From Nelumbo lutea (taxonomy: Eukaryota; Streptophyta; Magnoliopsida; Proteales; Nelumbonaceae): DNA of 64,000 nt. A program made the translations under genes and the position numbers. Of the stretch, positions 11,230 through 22,262 are shown piece after piece (positions within the stretch are counted from its first letter, which is position 1; every line of letters starts with the position of its first letter). The stretch spans positions 116,696,999-116,760,998 of the forward strand of contig JAKGHH010000001.1 in NCBI GenBank assembly GCA_022828595.1, read 5' to 3'. The notes under the pieces are model-generated. The model did not search any database. It was not told where the DNA came from and saw only the letters and a program-made list of their open reading frames with translations.

Positions 11230-12700
11230 TTAGAAGTAGAACTTATTTGTGTTGTTTTCTTTCATAGAGTTCCAAGATGTCTGCTTGGTCACACAACTAG
11301 ATGTTAGGATTAGATTTGGCCCTTATCAAACATTCATTGTGCAGAAATCTGAAATTCAAACCAGTGAAACAACCAATGATGATCTTCAAGTTGGAAATAG
11401 ATTTGAAAATCAAAGAGGAAGTCGAATGACTTCTGAAAGTAGGATTTATTAAGCCCATCGCACACTCGCATTGGTTATCCAACGTGCTTCCAATTAAGAA
11501 GAAGAATGGACAACTCAGGTTAGTATCCAAACTCTAGCACATTAGTTTTGAATTATCAAAACAAAATTAGTAGACTAACTTCTCCCACCCCTACCCTAAG
11601 TGTTGTGTCGATTTCAGAGACTTGAACAGAACATGACCTAAGGATGAGTTCCCTCTACCAAACATGGATATCCTAATAGACTCAATGGTGGGAAACCAAC
11701 TGTTCTCCTTATTAGATGCCTACAATGGATACAACCGGATTTTCATGGGCCTTATAGATGCACCACATACAGCATTCCGAACGCCAATAGAAAATTTCTA
11801 TTATAAGATGATGCCCTTTGGCCTGAAGAATGCCGGAGCCATGTAACGAAGGGCAATGACGAGTTTATTCCATGGCATGATGCACAAGGAGATAGAATGC
11901 TACGTCGATGACATAGTGGTCAAAGCAAAGAAAAAGGAGGATCATTCCAAAGTGCTTAGGAAAGTCTTTGATAGATGTAGAACATTCAATCTGAGACTCA
12001 ACCCTTTAAAATATGCATACGGAGTACAGTCCGGAAAGTTCCTAGGTTACAAAGTAGATCAGACCGGGATTCATCCAGATGAGGTTAAGGTGAATGCAAT
12101 TCTAGACATCGCCCCTTCAAACACTAAGTCTCAACTAAATACCTTCTTAGGGAAAGTCTCCTACCTTAGAAGATTTATCCCCATCCTAGCACACGCAGCG
12201 ATGCCGTTGTTGAAACTGACCGAGAAATTTATAGAGTATAAGTGGTCATCGGAGCATCAGGGTGCCTTCAACTATTTAAAAAACACTTTGGCCAAAGCCC
12301 TAATCATGTCACCAACTAAGAGTGGCCGAGAGTTCAAGGTGTACATCGCATCGAACTCAGAGGCAATAGGATGCATGCTAGTCCAAGACAACAATGAGGG
12401 CGTTGAGTGTCCGATTTACAAAACTCGTAGAACCTTGAAGCCAATTTAGAAGAATTACTCACACATGGAACAATAGTGTTTGGCATTAGTGTTTGCAACA
12501 CAGAAGTTCAGACATTACATCCTAGACCAAAAGGTGAAGTTAATTGCAAGGAGCGATCCAATTAAGTACTTCATAGACAAACCTCCACTCTCAATAAGAC
12601 TAGTCAAGTGGATGATGTAGTTAAATGAATACAGCATCAAGTAAATCTAACCTAAAGCCATTAAGTGTCAAGCAGTTGCAGACCTCTTAGCCGCCTTTCC
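11230..12700 (+). pseudogene. Reverse transcriptase and LTR-type RNase H of element D, broken
   Basis: Copies element RNA to cDNA and degrades the RNA strand. RT parts: KKKNGQL (11497), then after an 82-bp insertion CVDFRDLNR (11604), FPLPNMDILIDSMVGNQLFS, LDAYNGYNRI, MMPFGLKNAGAM, a stop, and the catalytic CYVDDIVVKAKKKEDHS (about 11901). KFLGYKVDQTGIHPDEVK and the thumb region follow. 11856-12449 is open for 197 codons. RNase H continues as VYIASNSEAIGCMLVQDN and, after stops, QKFRHYILDQKVKL. The YVDD box is intact but stops on both sides make the copy inactive. Confidence 0.85.
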
Positions 12701-12769
12701 CACCAATGATAGTTTCCCCATCTTTGAAGAGGTACCCAGAGAGCTACCCATCATCGTAGTAGTTGAAGA

Positions 12770-13145
12770 TGTGGAGTGGACCCTGACCTTCGATGGAAGC
12801 AGTATCAGAACCTTAGTCGGAGCTGGAGTTACATTAACTTCGCCTACCGGGGATACCTCAGCCTACTCCTTCAAATTGTAGTTCCCTTGTTCACACAATA
12901 TAGCTAAGTACGAAGCATTAGTACTGGGACTAATGGTATCTAGGGACTCTAGAGCCAAGAATGTTAAAGTAATAGGAGATTCAAAATTGGTGATTCGACA
13001 AATAGATGGCAGCACCACAATCAAGGAATTGATGATCTTTCCATATAGGACCCTGATCTAGAGATTAACCAGGGCCCTGTAAGTAACCTACGAACACCAG
13101 AATAGAGCCAAAAATAGGTACACCGATGCATTAGCCACTTTGGGA
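12770..13145 (+). pseudogene. Second (archaeal-type) RNase H of element D, broken
   Basis: Reads VEWTLTFDGSSIRTLVGAGV (first catalytic Asp in FDGS), then NIAKYEALVLGLMVSRDSRA (Glu) and VKVIGDSKLVIRQIDG (Asp). This is the RVT_3-like RNase H that follows the ordinary RNase H in Tat elements. At least three stops interrupt it. Confidence 0.72.
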
Positions 13146-13559
13146 TAAAAAAATATAGTCAAATGAAAATCTAATCAACATTACCATCTAGATGCACTGT
13201 GAACCATCAACTGAAAGATTGGGACACTGGGTAGAAAAGAAGGATGACATAACAATAGAGGATTGGAGATACGATGTCATACAGAAGTTGAACAACCCAA
13301 CAGAGGTAATGCAAGACGGAAAGACACTATTAAGGTTCCAACTGGTGCTAGGGTTTTACACCATAGGTTAGAAGATGGAGTTAGGACAAGATGCTTAGAG
13401 CCCAAAGAAGCAGAAGTAGTCTTGAACAAAACCCACGAAACCTACTATGGAGATATAGCTAGCACACTGTATAGAAGAATGCAAAGGTTGGGGTACTAGC
13501 TAGAGATGAAAACAGATGCGGCCAGGATTTAGAATGACTATAAGAAGTGTATCCTAGAA

Positions 13560-14852
13560 GTGGACAAGAATGAATGCCTTACAGTTGGTGAAGCAGACTG
13601 GAGAACCATGTATATAGAATACATTGAGAATAACACCACACCTGCCAACCCAGTGAAAAAGGGGAAACTCTCAGCCAAAGCCAAAAGATTCTACCTTCAG
13701 GACGTAGTGCTATACAAAAAATCTTACACTAGAAAGTCTCTATGATGCCTAGCCGGCGAGGAAATAAAAGATGCCTTAGATGCAGCCCATAGCTCTGAAC
13801 CAGCCCCACACCAGGGACAGCATGCCTTACATAACCACATCTTGCACTTAGCCTTCTACTGGCATACAACGTTGGACACCCAAAAGCATGTGTGAAGGTG
13901 ACACAAATGCCAAGTACATGCAGAAATGATACACCGACCAGCCAATGACCTCTACCCAATCATTACACCATGGCCTTTCCACACATGGGGGTAGATCTAA
14001 TAGGCGAAATACACCCACCTTCACGGGGATACTATTTCATCATAGTGGCCATAGACTACTTCACCAAATGGGTAGAGGCCATACCCCTAAAAAGAATTTA
14101 TGCAAAAAACATCGCAAACTTCCTTAGGCAGCATATAGTCCATCGATTTGGGGTCCCCATGAGTATTTTGATAGATAATGGTTTATCCAAAAAGAATCAG
14201 GAAGTTTGGGACTTATTGGGACAATATGGGGAAAGACTAGGCACATCTACAACCTATTAACCACAAGGGAATGGGCAAGCAGAGGCTACCAATAAAACCT
14301 TCTTAAAGATGCTAAGTAAGATGGTAGCAAAAAATCAAAAAGACTAGTCAAAAAAGTTTCCTGAAACACTTTGAGCTTATCGCACAATAGTTAGGAAGAA
14401 CACATAGACAACACCCTACTCATTGGTATACAACCAAGAAGTTGTTCTACCAGCAGAGATACAGACAATGCTTGCCTAAGTTGCCTATGTAATGGGAAAG
14501 TAGTTTCGAACAGAGGACATGGACCATTTGCTCAGTAACAAGCTAGAATGCATAGAGGAAGAAAGAGAGAAAGCATTGCAAAAAAAAATCAAATACAAAC
14601 AAATCATGGCTTCTAACTTCAACAAGCTAGTGAAGCCTAGAAAATTCAAAGAGGGCGACAAGGTACTTAAAACAACACTCCATGTCAAGTAGGGTAAATC
14701 CACTGCAAAATTTGCACCTAACTAAGTTGAACCATACATAATCCAAGAAGCTCACCCAACTGGGTACTATGGTACTCAAGACTATAGACACAAATGAACA
14801 AGATGAGACTGTGAATGGTCACTGGTTGAAAGCAATGTTTTCGAACTGTTGT
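13560..14852 (+). pseudogene. Integrase of element D, broken
   Basis: Segments in order: GKLSAKAKRFYLQDVVLYKK and EEIKDALDAAHSS (zinc-binding HHCC region, degraded, about 13650-13930); core WGVDLIGEIHPPSRGYYFII, VAIDYFTKWVEAIPL (13985-14090), FGVPMSILIDNG (second Asp), then QGNGQAEATNKTFLKML (Glu, about 14265). The C-terminus has KFKEGDKVL and ends VNGHWLKAMFSNCC at about 14852. All three DDE residues can still be read, but stops and frameshifts separate them. Confidence 0.8.
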
Positions 14853-14855
14853 TGA

Positions 14856-15010
14856 CTAGGATGGTCCGGCCATTCGGACCGAAAACTGTCCAAGCGACCG
14901 GTTCCATTTTACCCTAAACCCGGTCTTTGGTAAAAAACCATTGAATTAGTTAACGGATTGTTAACCCAAACGATTTGACCTTTGAACCATTCGACCCAAA
15001 GAACAGTTTG
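14856..15010. repeat. Member of a dispersed repeat family (copy 1)
   Basis: Contains gaccggttccattttaccct, ggtaaaaaaccattgaatta and gaaccattcgaccc. The same words, in this or reverse order, recur at 44310-44610, 53105-53445, 58925-59222 and, more loosely, 38175-38830. Probably a non-autonomous DNA transposon family. Confidence 0.5.
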
Positions 15011-15039
15011 TGGTTTATTAAATAAGAGCCAGATTCGAA

Positions 15040-15260
15040 TGAAAAGAGAAATCTCTCATATATCAGATCTGAGATCTACTAGAGAGAGAGAGATCAGTTA
15101 AGGGATATCTCAGATCTGAGATCTAGAAGACTAAGATCTAGAAGAGAAGGCTAAGAGATCAGTAAGAGAGATCTGAGAGATCTGAAAGAGAAGTCTAAGA
15201 GTCTAGATGATAGATCTATGAAAGAGAGATCTAAGACTGAGAGAAATCTTAGATCTAACA
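15040..15260. repeat. Purine-rich array of AGATCT/GAGATCT words
   Basis: A dense cluster of agatctgagatct, tctagaagactaagatctag and gagag words, partly palindromic. No coding signal. Confidence 0.7.
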
Positions 15261-16283
15261 TCACCACCACTGTAGTTTGCCATCACCGTCGTCGTCAACG
15301 CTGCTTATTTTTATTTCAAATTTTAGCTTATTTTGTTTGATTGCAGTGAAAATGAAGTAAATTAAGACATGAAGCAGAATAAAGTAAAATCCAAGGCAAA
15401 AATAAACAAGAATGTGCATTTTTTACATTTTCACTCCCATGAATTTGTACTAGTGCAAATAAATTTGCACTGCAATGAATCACAGCCCTAAGGCAAAATT
15501 AATCATTCCCCTACCTCATAATTTCGTCATTATTTGTAAACAAAAAAAAAAATACTTCAGTGATTCAGATTATTTTTTGGCTTGGTTTGAAAAAAGCACA
15601 AATGTAAATATATATAAAATAATACAAAATTATAAGATTTTGCACTCTACGTATTTGTATTTATATTCCTTCCAATTGGGAAGAGTGCAAATGCAAATTT
15701 ATAAATCAATGACACTCAAGTAAAAAGAATTTGAATCGTCTATGATTTTTCTACAGAAAAAAATCGACTATAGTTCTACTCATATTATTAGGCCAATAAT
15801 ACACCATATCATCTCCATATACATAGCTCCTATATGTCAGGCTGATATGTCTTATCAATCGGTTGGCCCAATGTTAGTGGTATAACCAGGAAGTGTGAAT
15901 TGGATCCATTTATTATTGTATAAAATATGATCCTATATGATCTAATTCAATTTTCAGATAATTTGTTCACGATACATAATATTGCATTCTTAAAATTCTG
16001 AATATTTTTATTTTAATTTATTAATAATATTTAATCCCTGAATCTAAGCAGAGTGCTACAAATTCAGTTCAAGTTGACTAACCAAATTTGGATCAAGGCA
16101 ATATCCGATTTAATATGATCCCTTTGTAGCCTTGTTATAGGATTCGGAGTCTGTGTAAGACATGTTATGCACGACGTTACCTTCACTGCTGAGATTGCAG
16201 GGTCCGTTTGGTTCGTGGTAATAGAGATGGGTTTCGATTCCAACCATTTGGTTGGGTGAAATCGAAATCTGATTCGTACTCAG
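15261..16283. other. AT-rich intergenic DNA
   Basis: No gene, repeat boundary or RNA gene recognised. The short frames at 15475-15723 and 16110-16310 lack any family signature. Confidence 0.5.
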
Positions 16284-16395
16284 GGATGTTATCCATGAAA
16301 GCATTATCACTTATAGACAACTTCTATTAAGGATCACTAATAGAGGTCTCTCCAGAGGTTTTGAAAATTTATGGTAAGTTTAGGTTAAGAAAAAT
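16284..16395 (+). repeat. Direct repeat, copy 1 (resembles the empty insertion site of the Helitron)
   Basis: The sequence from 'atgttatccat' through 'agaggttttgaaaatttatg' to 'tttaggttaag' resembles 17278-17378 joined to 38135-38155 (atgttatccat ... agaggttttaaaaagacggtggaatatata | tttaggttaaa). It therefore looks like a paralogue of the locus before the 17379-38134 insertion. 16396-16746 holds nothing else recognisable. Confidence 0.55.
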
Positions 16396-16746
16396 CATAA
16401 TAAATCCCACTAATAGGTAACCAGATGTCAACGAGATACAACAGAGGTTCTACTCAACCCAAGCCTAACCCAAATCAAACACAACCCAGTCCTCAACGTA
16501 CCTGGCTAAGTGAACAAAAGAACATCCAATCTGACTCTACTTGCCGCATATATAGAACATCTATACACAACCAAGCTTATATTTAATATTTTAATGTTTT
16601 AATGTTAAGAGGTCAAATTCAGCATGAATTTGCCTCAGGACTCAACCCTAGCCTGAGAAACAGCCGGTGGTTATGGCTATTTTTTTTAATTGTTATTTAG
16701 TAATGTTATTCAAAACTCTCCATTATTTTTTGAGAAAATTCTTTTG

Positions 16747-17231
16747 TATTTTGGCTCAAGTGACAATTTGGTCTTCGAATTTTAAAATGCGACAATTCAG
16801 CATCTCAAACATTCAAAATGTGACAATTCAGTACTGGCCGTTAAACAGTCCATTAATCAGCCGTTAAGTGACATTTGAAAAGTAAAAAATGCCCTAGGAA
16901 TGCATCTAATTCTCTTTATCAACCATCCAAACATTGACAATAAAATGAACAGTCCCAGATTTTAGATTCTTCTAAACAGTCACCACCAATTTTTTTTAAT
17001 AGAAGAGGCTAAGATTTAGGACTGTTCAGTTTTTTGTCAACATTTGGATAGTTGATAAAGAGAATCAAATGGCATTCGAAGGGAATTTTTGACTTTTTAA
17101 ATGTCACTTGAAAACTGATTAACAACAAATACTGGATTACCACATTTTAAAAATTTAGAGATTGGATTGTCACATTTTTAAATGATCACATTTTAATGTT
17201 CGAGAACCAAATTATCACTCGAGCCAAAATA
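16747..17231. mobile_element. Long palindromic foldback MITE
   Basis: The outer ends are TATTTTGGCTC (16747-16757) and GAGCCAAAATA (17221-17231). The two arms are inverted copies for about 220 bp each. Matching pairs include tctctttatcaaccatccaaac with its inverse near 17040-17062, and gaacagtccc..agattttag..ttct with agaa..ctaagatttaggactgttc near 17003-17030. The loop lies around 16980-17000. No coding capacity. A clear target duplication was not found. Confidence 0.75.
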
Positions 17232-17277
17232 TAGGGTATGTTATCCATTGTCATGAGTCTAAAAACTCACCGATTTT

Positions 17278-17378
17278 TGAGGATGTTATCCATAAATACA
17301 TTACTACTTAAGTTCTTTCGTAGACAAAACAATAACAAGGGGCTTCCTAGAGGTTTTAAAAAGACGGTGGAATATATA
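17278..17378 (+). repeat. Direct repeat, copy 2 (left flank of the Helitron)
   Basis: Pairs with 16284-16395; the match is cut at 17378 and resumes at 38135. Confidence 0.5.
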
Positions 17379-17450
17379 TCTATAATATTAAAGCTAAAGG
17401 GGTGTGCTTTTCTTTAGTGCTTTCTCCCTCGTTCTCTCTTTGTTCCCTTC

Positions 17451-18228
17451 TGTTGGGTGTGGGTCCAGCCCATATGGAGGGGCCCACCCCACCATCATTT
17501 ATTCCCTAAAGAAAATGGAGTCGAATAGTGGGTTACCACATTATTCGGTCTTGGTTTTTTGGTGGCGTCAAACTAGTAACCACCGAACAGAGAAGGACGA
17601 AGAAGGAGAAAAAAAATTACAAAACCAAAAAGGAAAGTTTTTTCTTGGTTCTTTGAGTTTTGTGAAGAAGAGGAAAAAACTGGCACTTGTTCCATTCAAG
17701 ATCAAGTTCGGAGGTGCCTTTCAAGCCCGTTCTTGATGATATTAAGTGTTGGAGTTAAGAATCCCACGCCAGTTCAGATCTGATGATTTTTCTTCATTTT
17801 CTCTACTTCTCAGTTCAGATTTACAGCAACTTGGTGAGATCTAAACTTATGTTTGTGTTGTATCTACCTTGCATTTGGTGATGTTAATGCTGTTTTTGTG
17901 AGCCAAGGATTATTTTCTTGATGTTTGTAAGCCTCTAGTTGCAACTAGAGAAGATTATTGTACCCATTAATTTCTGAATTAGTGGAAGACTTTTACGGAC
18001 CATAGGTCCCATGGTTTTTCCCCGATTTTGGGGTTTTCCATGTAAAAATTTCGGTGTACTGTTGTGTGGTGATTGTTATATGTTTTTCTGTTACTTGGCT
18101 GAATTGTGTACTTGTTATTATTGTTGTTGGCAAATCCATTTTGACACAAAAATTTTGGGGAAAGTTTCTTGTTGTCCTGGGATTGGTTTTACATTCATTT
18201 CTACTATTATAGTATAACTTACCCAATA
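17451..18228 (+). repeat. 5' LTR of copia element
   Basis: 778 bp, starts TGTTGGGTGTGGG and ends CCCAATA. The 3' copy starts TATTGGG, so the ends form short inverted repeats. The region 17461-17760 matches 22273-22570 closely. Confidence 0.93.
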
Positions 18229-18242
18229 GTGGTATCAGAGCC
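18229..18242 (+). promoter_or_regulatory. Primer binding site of copia element (initiator tRNA-Met type)
   Basis: gTGGTATCAGAGCC directly follows the 5' LTR; TGGTATCAGAGC is the usual copia site complementary to the 3' end of initiator tRNA-Met. Confidence 0.95.
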
Positions 18243-18277
18243 AGATTGGCTGAAATTAATTGTTTGTGTTGATACAA

Positions 18278-19075
18278 ATGGAGGAATCCTCAGGTGTTAT
18301 GATAAAATTGACTTCATCGAATTATGCCATTTGGAAACCCATAATGGAGGACATTCTTTATTGAAAAGATTTGTACCTACCCATAAGAAGTGATGAAGTA
18401 AAGCCAAGTGATAAGTCAAGTGATGAATGGGGAATCATGCATAGAAAAACTGTAGGCCAAATCCGATAGTGGATCGATCATAGTATTTTTCACCATGTTG
18501 CACAAGAAACTAGGGCTGATGTTTTATGGAAAAAATTAGAGTCTATGTATGAAAGGAAAACAGGTTTAAACAATGCTGCCTTGATTAGAAAACTAGCACA
18601 CTTGAGATATAAAGATGGGACTAATATGTCCTAACATTTGAGTGATTTTTAAGATTTGATAAATCAATTGACTACTATGAAATTGAATATGGATGATGAA
18701 GTGCAAGCCTTATTGTTACTTAGTTCTTGCCTGATAGTTGGGAAACCTTGGTGGTTTCAGTCAGTAATTCAGCCCCTAATGGTATAGTAACCATTGACAC
18801 AGTCAAAGATGCTTTGTTGAATGAAGAATCCAGGAGGAAAGAACAAGGGACTTAATCAGAATTTCAAGCTCTTGTAACAGAAAAGAAAGAAAGACAGGGA
18901 AGAAGTAAGAGCAGAAGTCCCCGTAACAAATATGATAAATCCAGAGGAAGGTTCATGTTCAAGAAAAATATCATTTGTCATCACTGTAATAAATCGGGAC
19001 ATTACAAAAATGAATGCAGAGTCTGGAAAAGAGAACAAGCCAAAGGGAAAGGTGAAGGCAAGAAATAAGAAAAAG
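18278..19075 (+). pseudogene. gag of copia element, broken
   Basis: Nucleocapsid/capsid precursor. The start MEESSGVMIKLTSSNYAIWK (18278) follows the primer site by about 35 bases and matches TNT1-type gag. A stop occurs at about 18359 (MEDILY*KDLY), with further stops at about 18467, 18633 and 18648. Later parts are HHVAQETRADVLWKKLESMY and LTTMKLNMDDEVQALLLLSS. The CCHC zinc knuckle (C-H-H-C-N-K-S-G-H-Y-K-N-E-C) lies at 18976-19017. Stops make it non-functional. Confidence 0.9.
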
Positions 19076-19144
19076 ATACTACAACTTTTGCAGCCGAGGA
19101 TGATGTTGTTATTGTTTGTGATGATAATTATGTCAACTTTGCAT

Positions 19145-20517
19145 GCCCAGGCAGTGATTGGGTCATAGATTCAGATGCTTCTTTTAATGTTACTCCCCAT
19201 GGTGAAATTTTCACAACTTACACTACAGGTGATCTTGGAAATGTTCATATAGAGAATGCTGGTACATCCAAGACTGTTGGCATGGGAGACATTTGCTTAC
19301 ATAGCAATACTGGTTGCAAATTAATTTTGAAGAATGTTAGACATGTTCTTGATATTTGCCTAAATCTGATTTCCACTGGCAGGTTAGATGATGAAGGTTA
19401 TGAAAATACCTTCAGTGATGGAAAATGGAAGCTCAGTTGAGGCTCACTCATTGTGGCAAAGGGAAAGAAGCACAATACCCTTTATGTGATGCAAGCAAGG
19501 TTGAGCAAAGGAGAGGTGAATGTAGTTCATGATTCATCCATTGAGCTTTGGCACCAGAGGCTTGGACATTTGAGTGAAAAAGGGATTCAGATATTTTTTA
19601 GAGAAAATCTTCTTCCTGATGTGGAAGGTATGCCTCTTGAAACATGTGTACATTGCTTAATTGGCAAACAGAGTAGAGTTGCATTTCATAAATTTCCTCC
19701 ATCTAGAAAGCCTCATGTTTTAGATTTAATTCACACTGGTGTTTGTTACATGAAAGATAGATCTCTTGGTGGTGCATTATATTTTGTGACATTTATTGAT
19801 GACCACTCCAGAAAAGTGTGGACATTTGCCTTGAAATCTAAGGATCAGGTGTTGGATGTTTTTAAGTATTTTCATGCCAAGGTTGAGAGAGAAACAGAGA
19901 ATAACTTGAAGTGCATTCGAGCTGATAATGGTGGTGAATATAGGAGTCCTTTTGAAGAATATTGTAGGATCCATGGTATCAGGCTTGAGAAAAGTGTTCC
20001 TAAGACTCCTCAACACAATGGAGTAGCAAAGAGAATGAACAGAACAATTACTAACAGAATCATATGCATGCTCTCTCATGGTAAGTTACCCAAATCCTTT
20101 TGGGGTGAGGCTATGAGAACTGCAGTTGACTTCATCAACTTTTCTCCTTCAGTAACTTTGAATGGAAATACTCCTGAAAGAGTTTGGATAGGGAAAACCG
20201 TATCATACAGTCATTTGAAAGTGTTTGGTTGTAGGGCATTTGTTCATATTTCTAGAGATGAAAGATCCAAGTTTGATGAGAAAGCTAAACGGTGCATCTT
20301 CTTAGGCTATGGGCACGAAGAATTTGGGTACAGGTTATGGGATTCAATGGACAAAAAAGTGATCAGAAGCAGATATGTTGTATTTCTTGATGATCAAACA
20401 ATTTAAGATATAGAGAAAATTGAGAAGCCAAAACTCTCTATTGATGTTCCAATTAACTTGGATTCGGTTTTCCCACCTACAGTTGATGGTGATCACGAGG
20501 GAGCTGTACCAAATGAA
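19145..20517 (+). pseudogene. Protease and integrase of copia element, broken
   Basis: Protease: DWVIDSDASFNVTPHGEIF near 19157, with the active-site D-S-G changed to D-S-D. A stop at 19438 precedes a 317-codon open stretch (19453-20406). This holds the pre-integrase motif WHQRLGHLSEKGIQI and the integrase core: LDLIHTGVCYMKDRSLGGAL (the usual first Asp is Gly), CIRADNGGEY (second Asp kept) and QHNGVAKRMNRTI (the usual Glu is Lys). Two of three DDE residues are thus lost. The C-terminal KVFGCRAFVHI and KRCIFLGYG motifs are normal. Stops at 20404 and 20518 cut the link to RT. Confidence 0.92.
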
Positions 20518-20550
20518 TAGGATGATACAGTTAGTGATGAAACTCCTATA

Positions 20551-22246
20551 AATGGAAATATAGAGGAAATACAAAATGAACATGTATCTCCAATACCTTC
20601 ACTACAAGTTCAGCTTAGAAGATCAACTAGAGAGAGAAGACCTTCCACTAGGTATCCTCCACATGAGTATGTGATGCTGATAGATTGGGGAGAGCCAGAG
20701 ACTTATCAAGAGGCTATATCACATGATAAGAAATATGAGTGGCTGAAAGCAATGCAAGAGGAATTAAAATCCTTGCATGAGAATCACACCTATGATTTGG
20801 TGAAATTACCAAAGGGGAAAAGGGCACTCAAAAACAAATGGGTTTATAAATTGAAATCTGATGATAGTGACTCACAACTAAAATACAAGGCAATGCTGGT
20901 TGTGAAGGGTTTCAGTCAGAAAAAGGGTATTGACTTTGAAGAAATATTCTCTCCTATGGTGAAAATGCCTTCTATTCGATTTGTGCTTCGACTAGTTGCA
21001 AGTCTAAATTTGGAAGTTAAACAGCTTGATGTGAAGACTGTCTTCCTTCATGGTGATTTGGAAGAAGAAATCTATATGGAGCAACCAGAGGGATTCAAAG
21101 AAAAAGGGAAAGAACATTTGGTGTGCAGATTAAAGAAAAACTTGTATGGGTTGAAACAAGCACCAAGACAGTGGTACAACAAATTTGACTCCTTCATGGT
21201 TAATCATGGGTACACTAGGACCACTTTAGATCATTGTGTATTTATAAAGAAATTTTTTGATGGTGATTTCATTATTCTCTTGCTTTATGTTGATAGTTGG
21301 ACATGATTCTAACAAGATTGACAAGTTGAAAAATGAGCTTAGCAAGTCTTTTGCAATGAAGGACTTAGGACTAGGTAGACAGATTCTTGGTATGAAGATC
21401 TCTCGAGATAGACAGAATGGGAAGTTATGGTTATCTCAAGAAAAATATATTGAGAAGGTTCTTGAGAGGTTCAACATGAGCAATGCAAAACTAGTGACTA
21501 CTCCACTTGCAGGTCATTTCAAGCTCAACACTAAACAATGTCCTACAAGTGAGAAAGACAAAGCTGAAATGAAGAAAGTGCCTTATGCTCCGGCAGTTGG
21601 CAGTTTAATGTATGCTATGGTGTGCACGAGGCCATGTATTGCTCATGCTGTTGGTATAGTTAGTCGATTTCTCTCTAACCCCGGCAAAGAACATTGGACA
21701 GCAGTAAAATGGATATTTAGGCATCTCAGAGATACTTCTCAGATATGCTTATGCTTCGGGAATGGTAAATTCATGTTGGATGGGTACACTGATGCCGACA
21801 TGGCTAGTGATATTGATTCCCGAAAGTCCACTTCGGGATATTTAATTACTTTTGTAGGGGGAGCAATTTCATGGCAATCCAAACTTCAAAAGTGTGTTGC
21901 ATTGTCTACTATAGAGGTTGAATACATTGCAGCTATAGAAGCCTGTAAGGAGATCTTATGGTTGAAGAAGTTCTTACAAGAATTGGGCATGAAGCAATAA
22001 AGATATGCTCTCTGTTGTGACAGTCAAAGTGCTATTCATCTCTTTAAAAATCCAACTTTCCACTCAAGATCAAAGCATATTGATGTAAGGTACCACTGCA
22101 TTCGGGATGTGTTGGATATGAAATTGTTGAACATTGAGAAGATTCATACTGATGAAAATGGTGTAGACATGTTAACAAAGTCCTTGCATAGAGACAAATT
22201 TGAATTCTGCAAAGAAGTTGCGGGCTTGATGAATCCCCCCATATGA
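20551..22246 (+). pseudogene. Reverse transcriptase and RNase H of copia element, broken
   Basis: RT starts WGEPETYQEAISHDKKYEWL and runs through NKWVYKLK, GIDFEEIFSPMVKMPSIRFV, KQLDVKTVFLHGDLEEEIYM, KKNLYGLKQAPRQWY, to LLYVD at 21293. About 11 bases are missing here between short direct repeats, removing the second Asp of the YVDD box and shifting the frame. The rest is in the next frame: HDSNKIDKLKNELSKSFAMK, then VGSLMYAMVCTRPCIAHAVG, ADMASDIDSRKSTSGYLITF and SKHIDVRYHCIRD. A stop follows LGMKQ at 21998; coding resumes to the stop at 22244, just before the polypurine tract. Confidence 0.92.
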
Positions 22247-22262
22247 GCTGGAGGGGGAGAAT
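22247..22262 (+). promoter_or_regulatory. Polypurine tract of copia element
   Basis: gctggagggggagaat directly before the 3' LTR; primes plus-strand DNA synthesis. Confidence 0.88.

Larger units (their letters stand above)
3985..14852 (+). mobile_element. Old Ty3/gypsy (Tat-like) retrotransposon D, decayed, split by a hAT element
   Basis: Domains in plus-strand order are gag (about 4000-5190), aspartic protease (5440-5875), a short pol linker (6615-6917), the hAT insertion (6921-10479), reverse transcriptase and RNase H (about 11230-12700), a second RNase H (12770-13145) and integrase (about 13560-14852). The second RNase H places it in the dual-RNase-H Tat group. Dozens of in-frame stops and several frameshifts are present, many where a Trp or Gln codon is expected, as after cytosine deamination. 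LTRs were not identified on either side. Confidence 0.82.
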
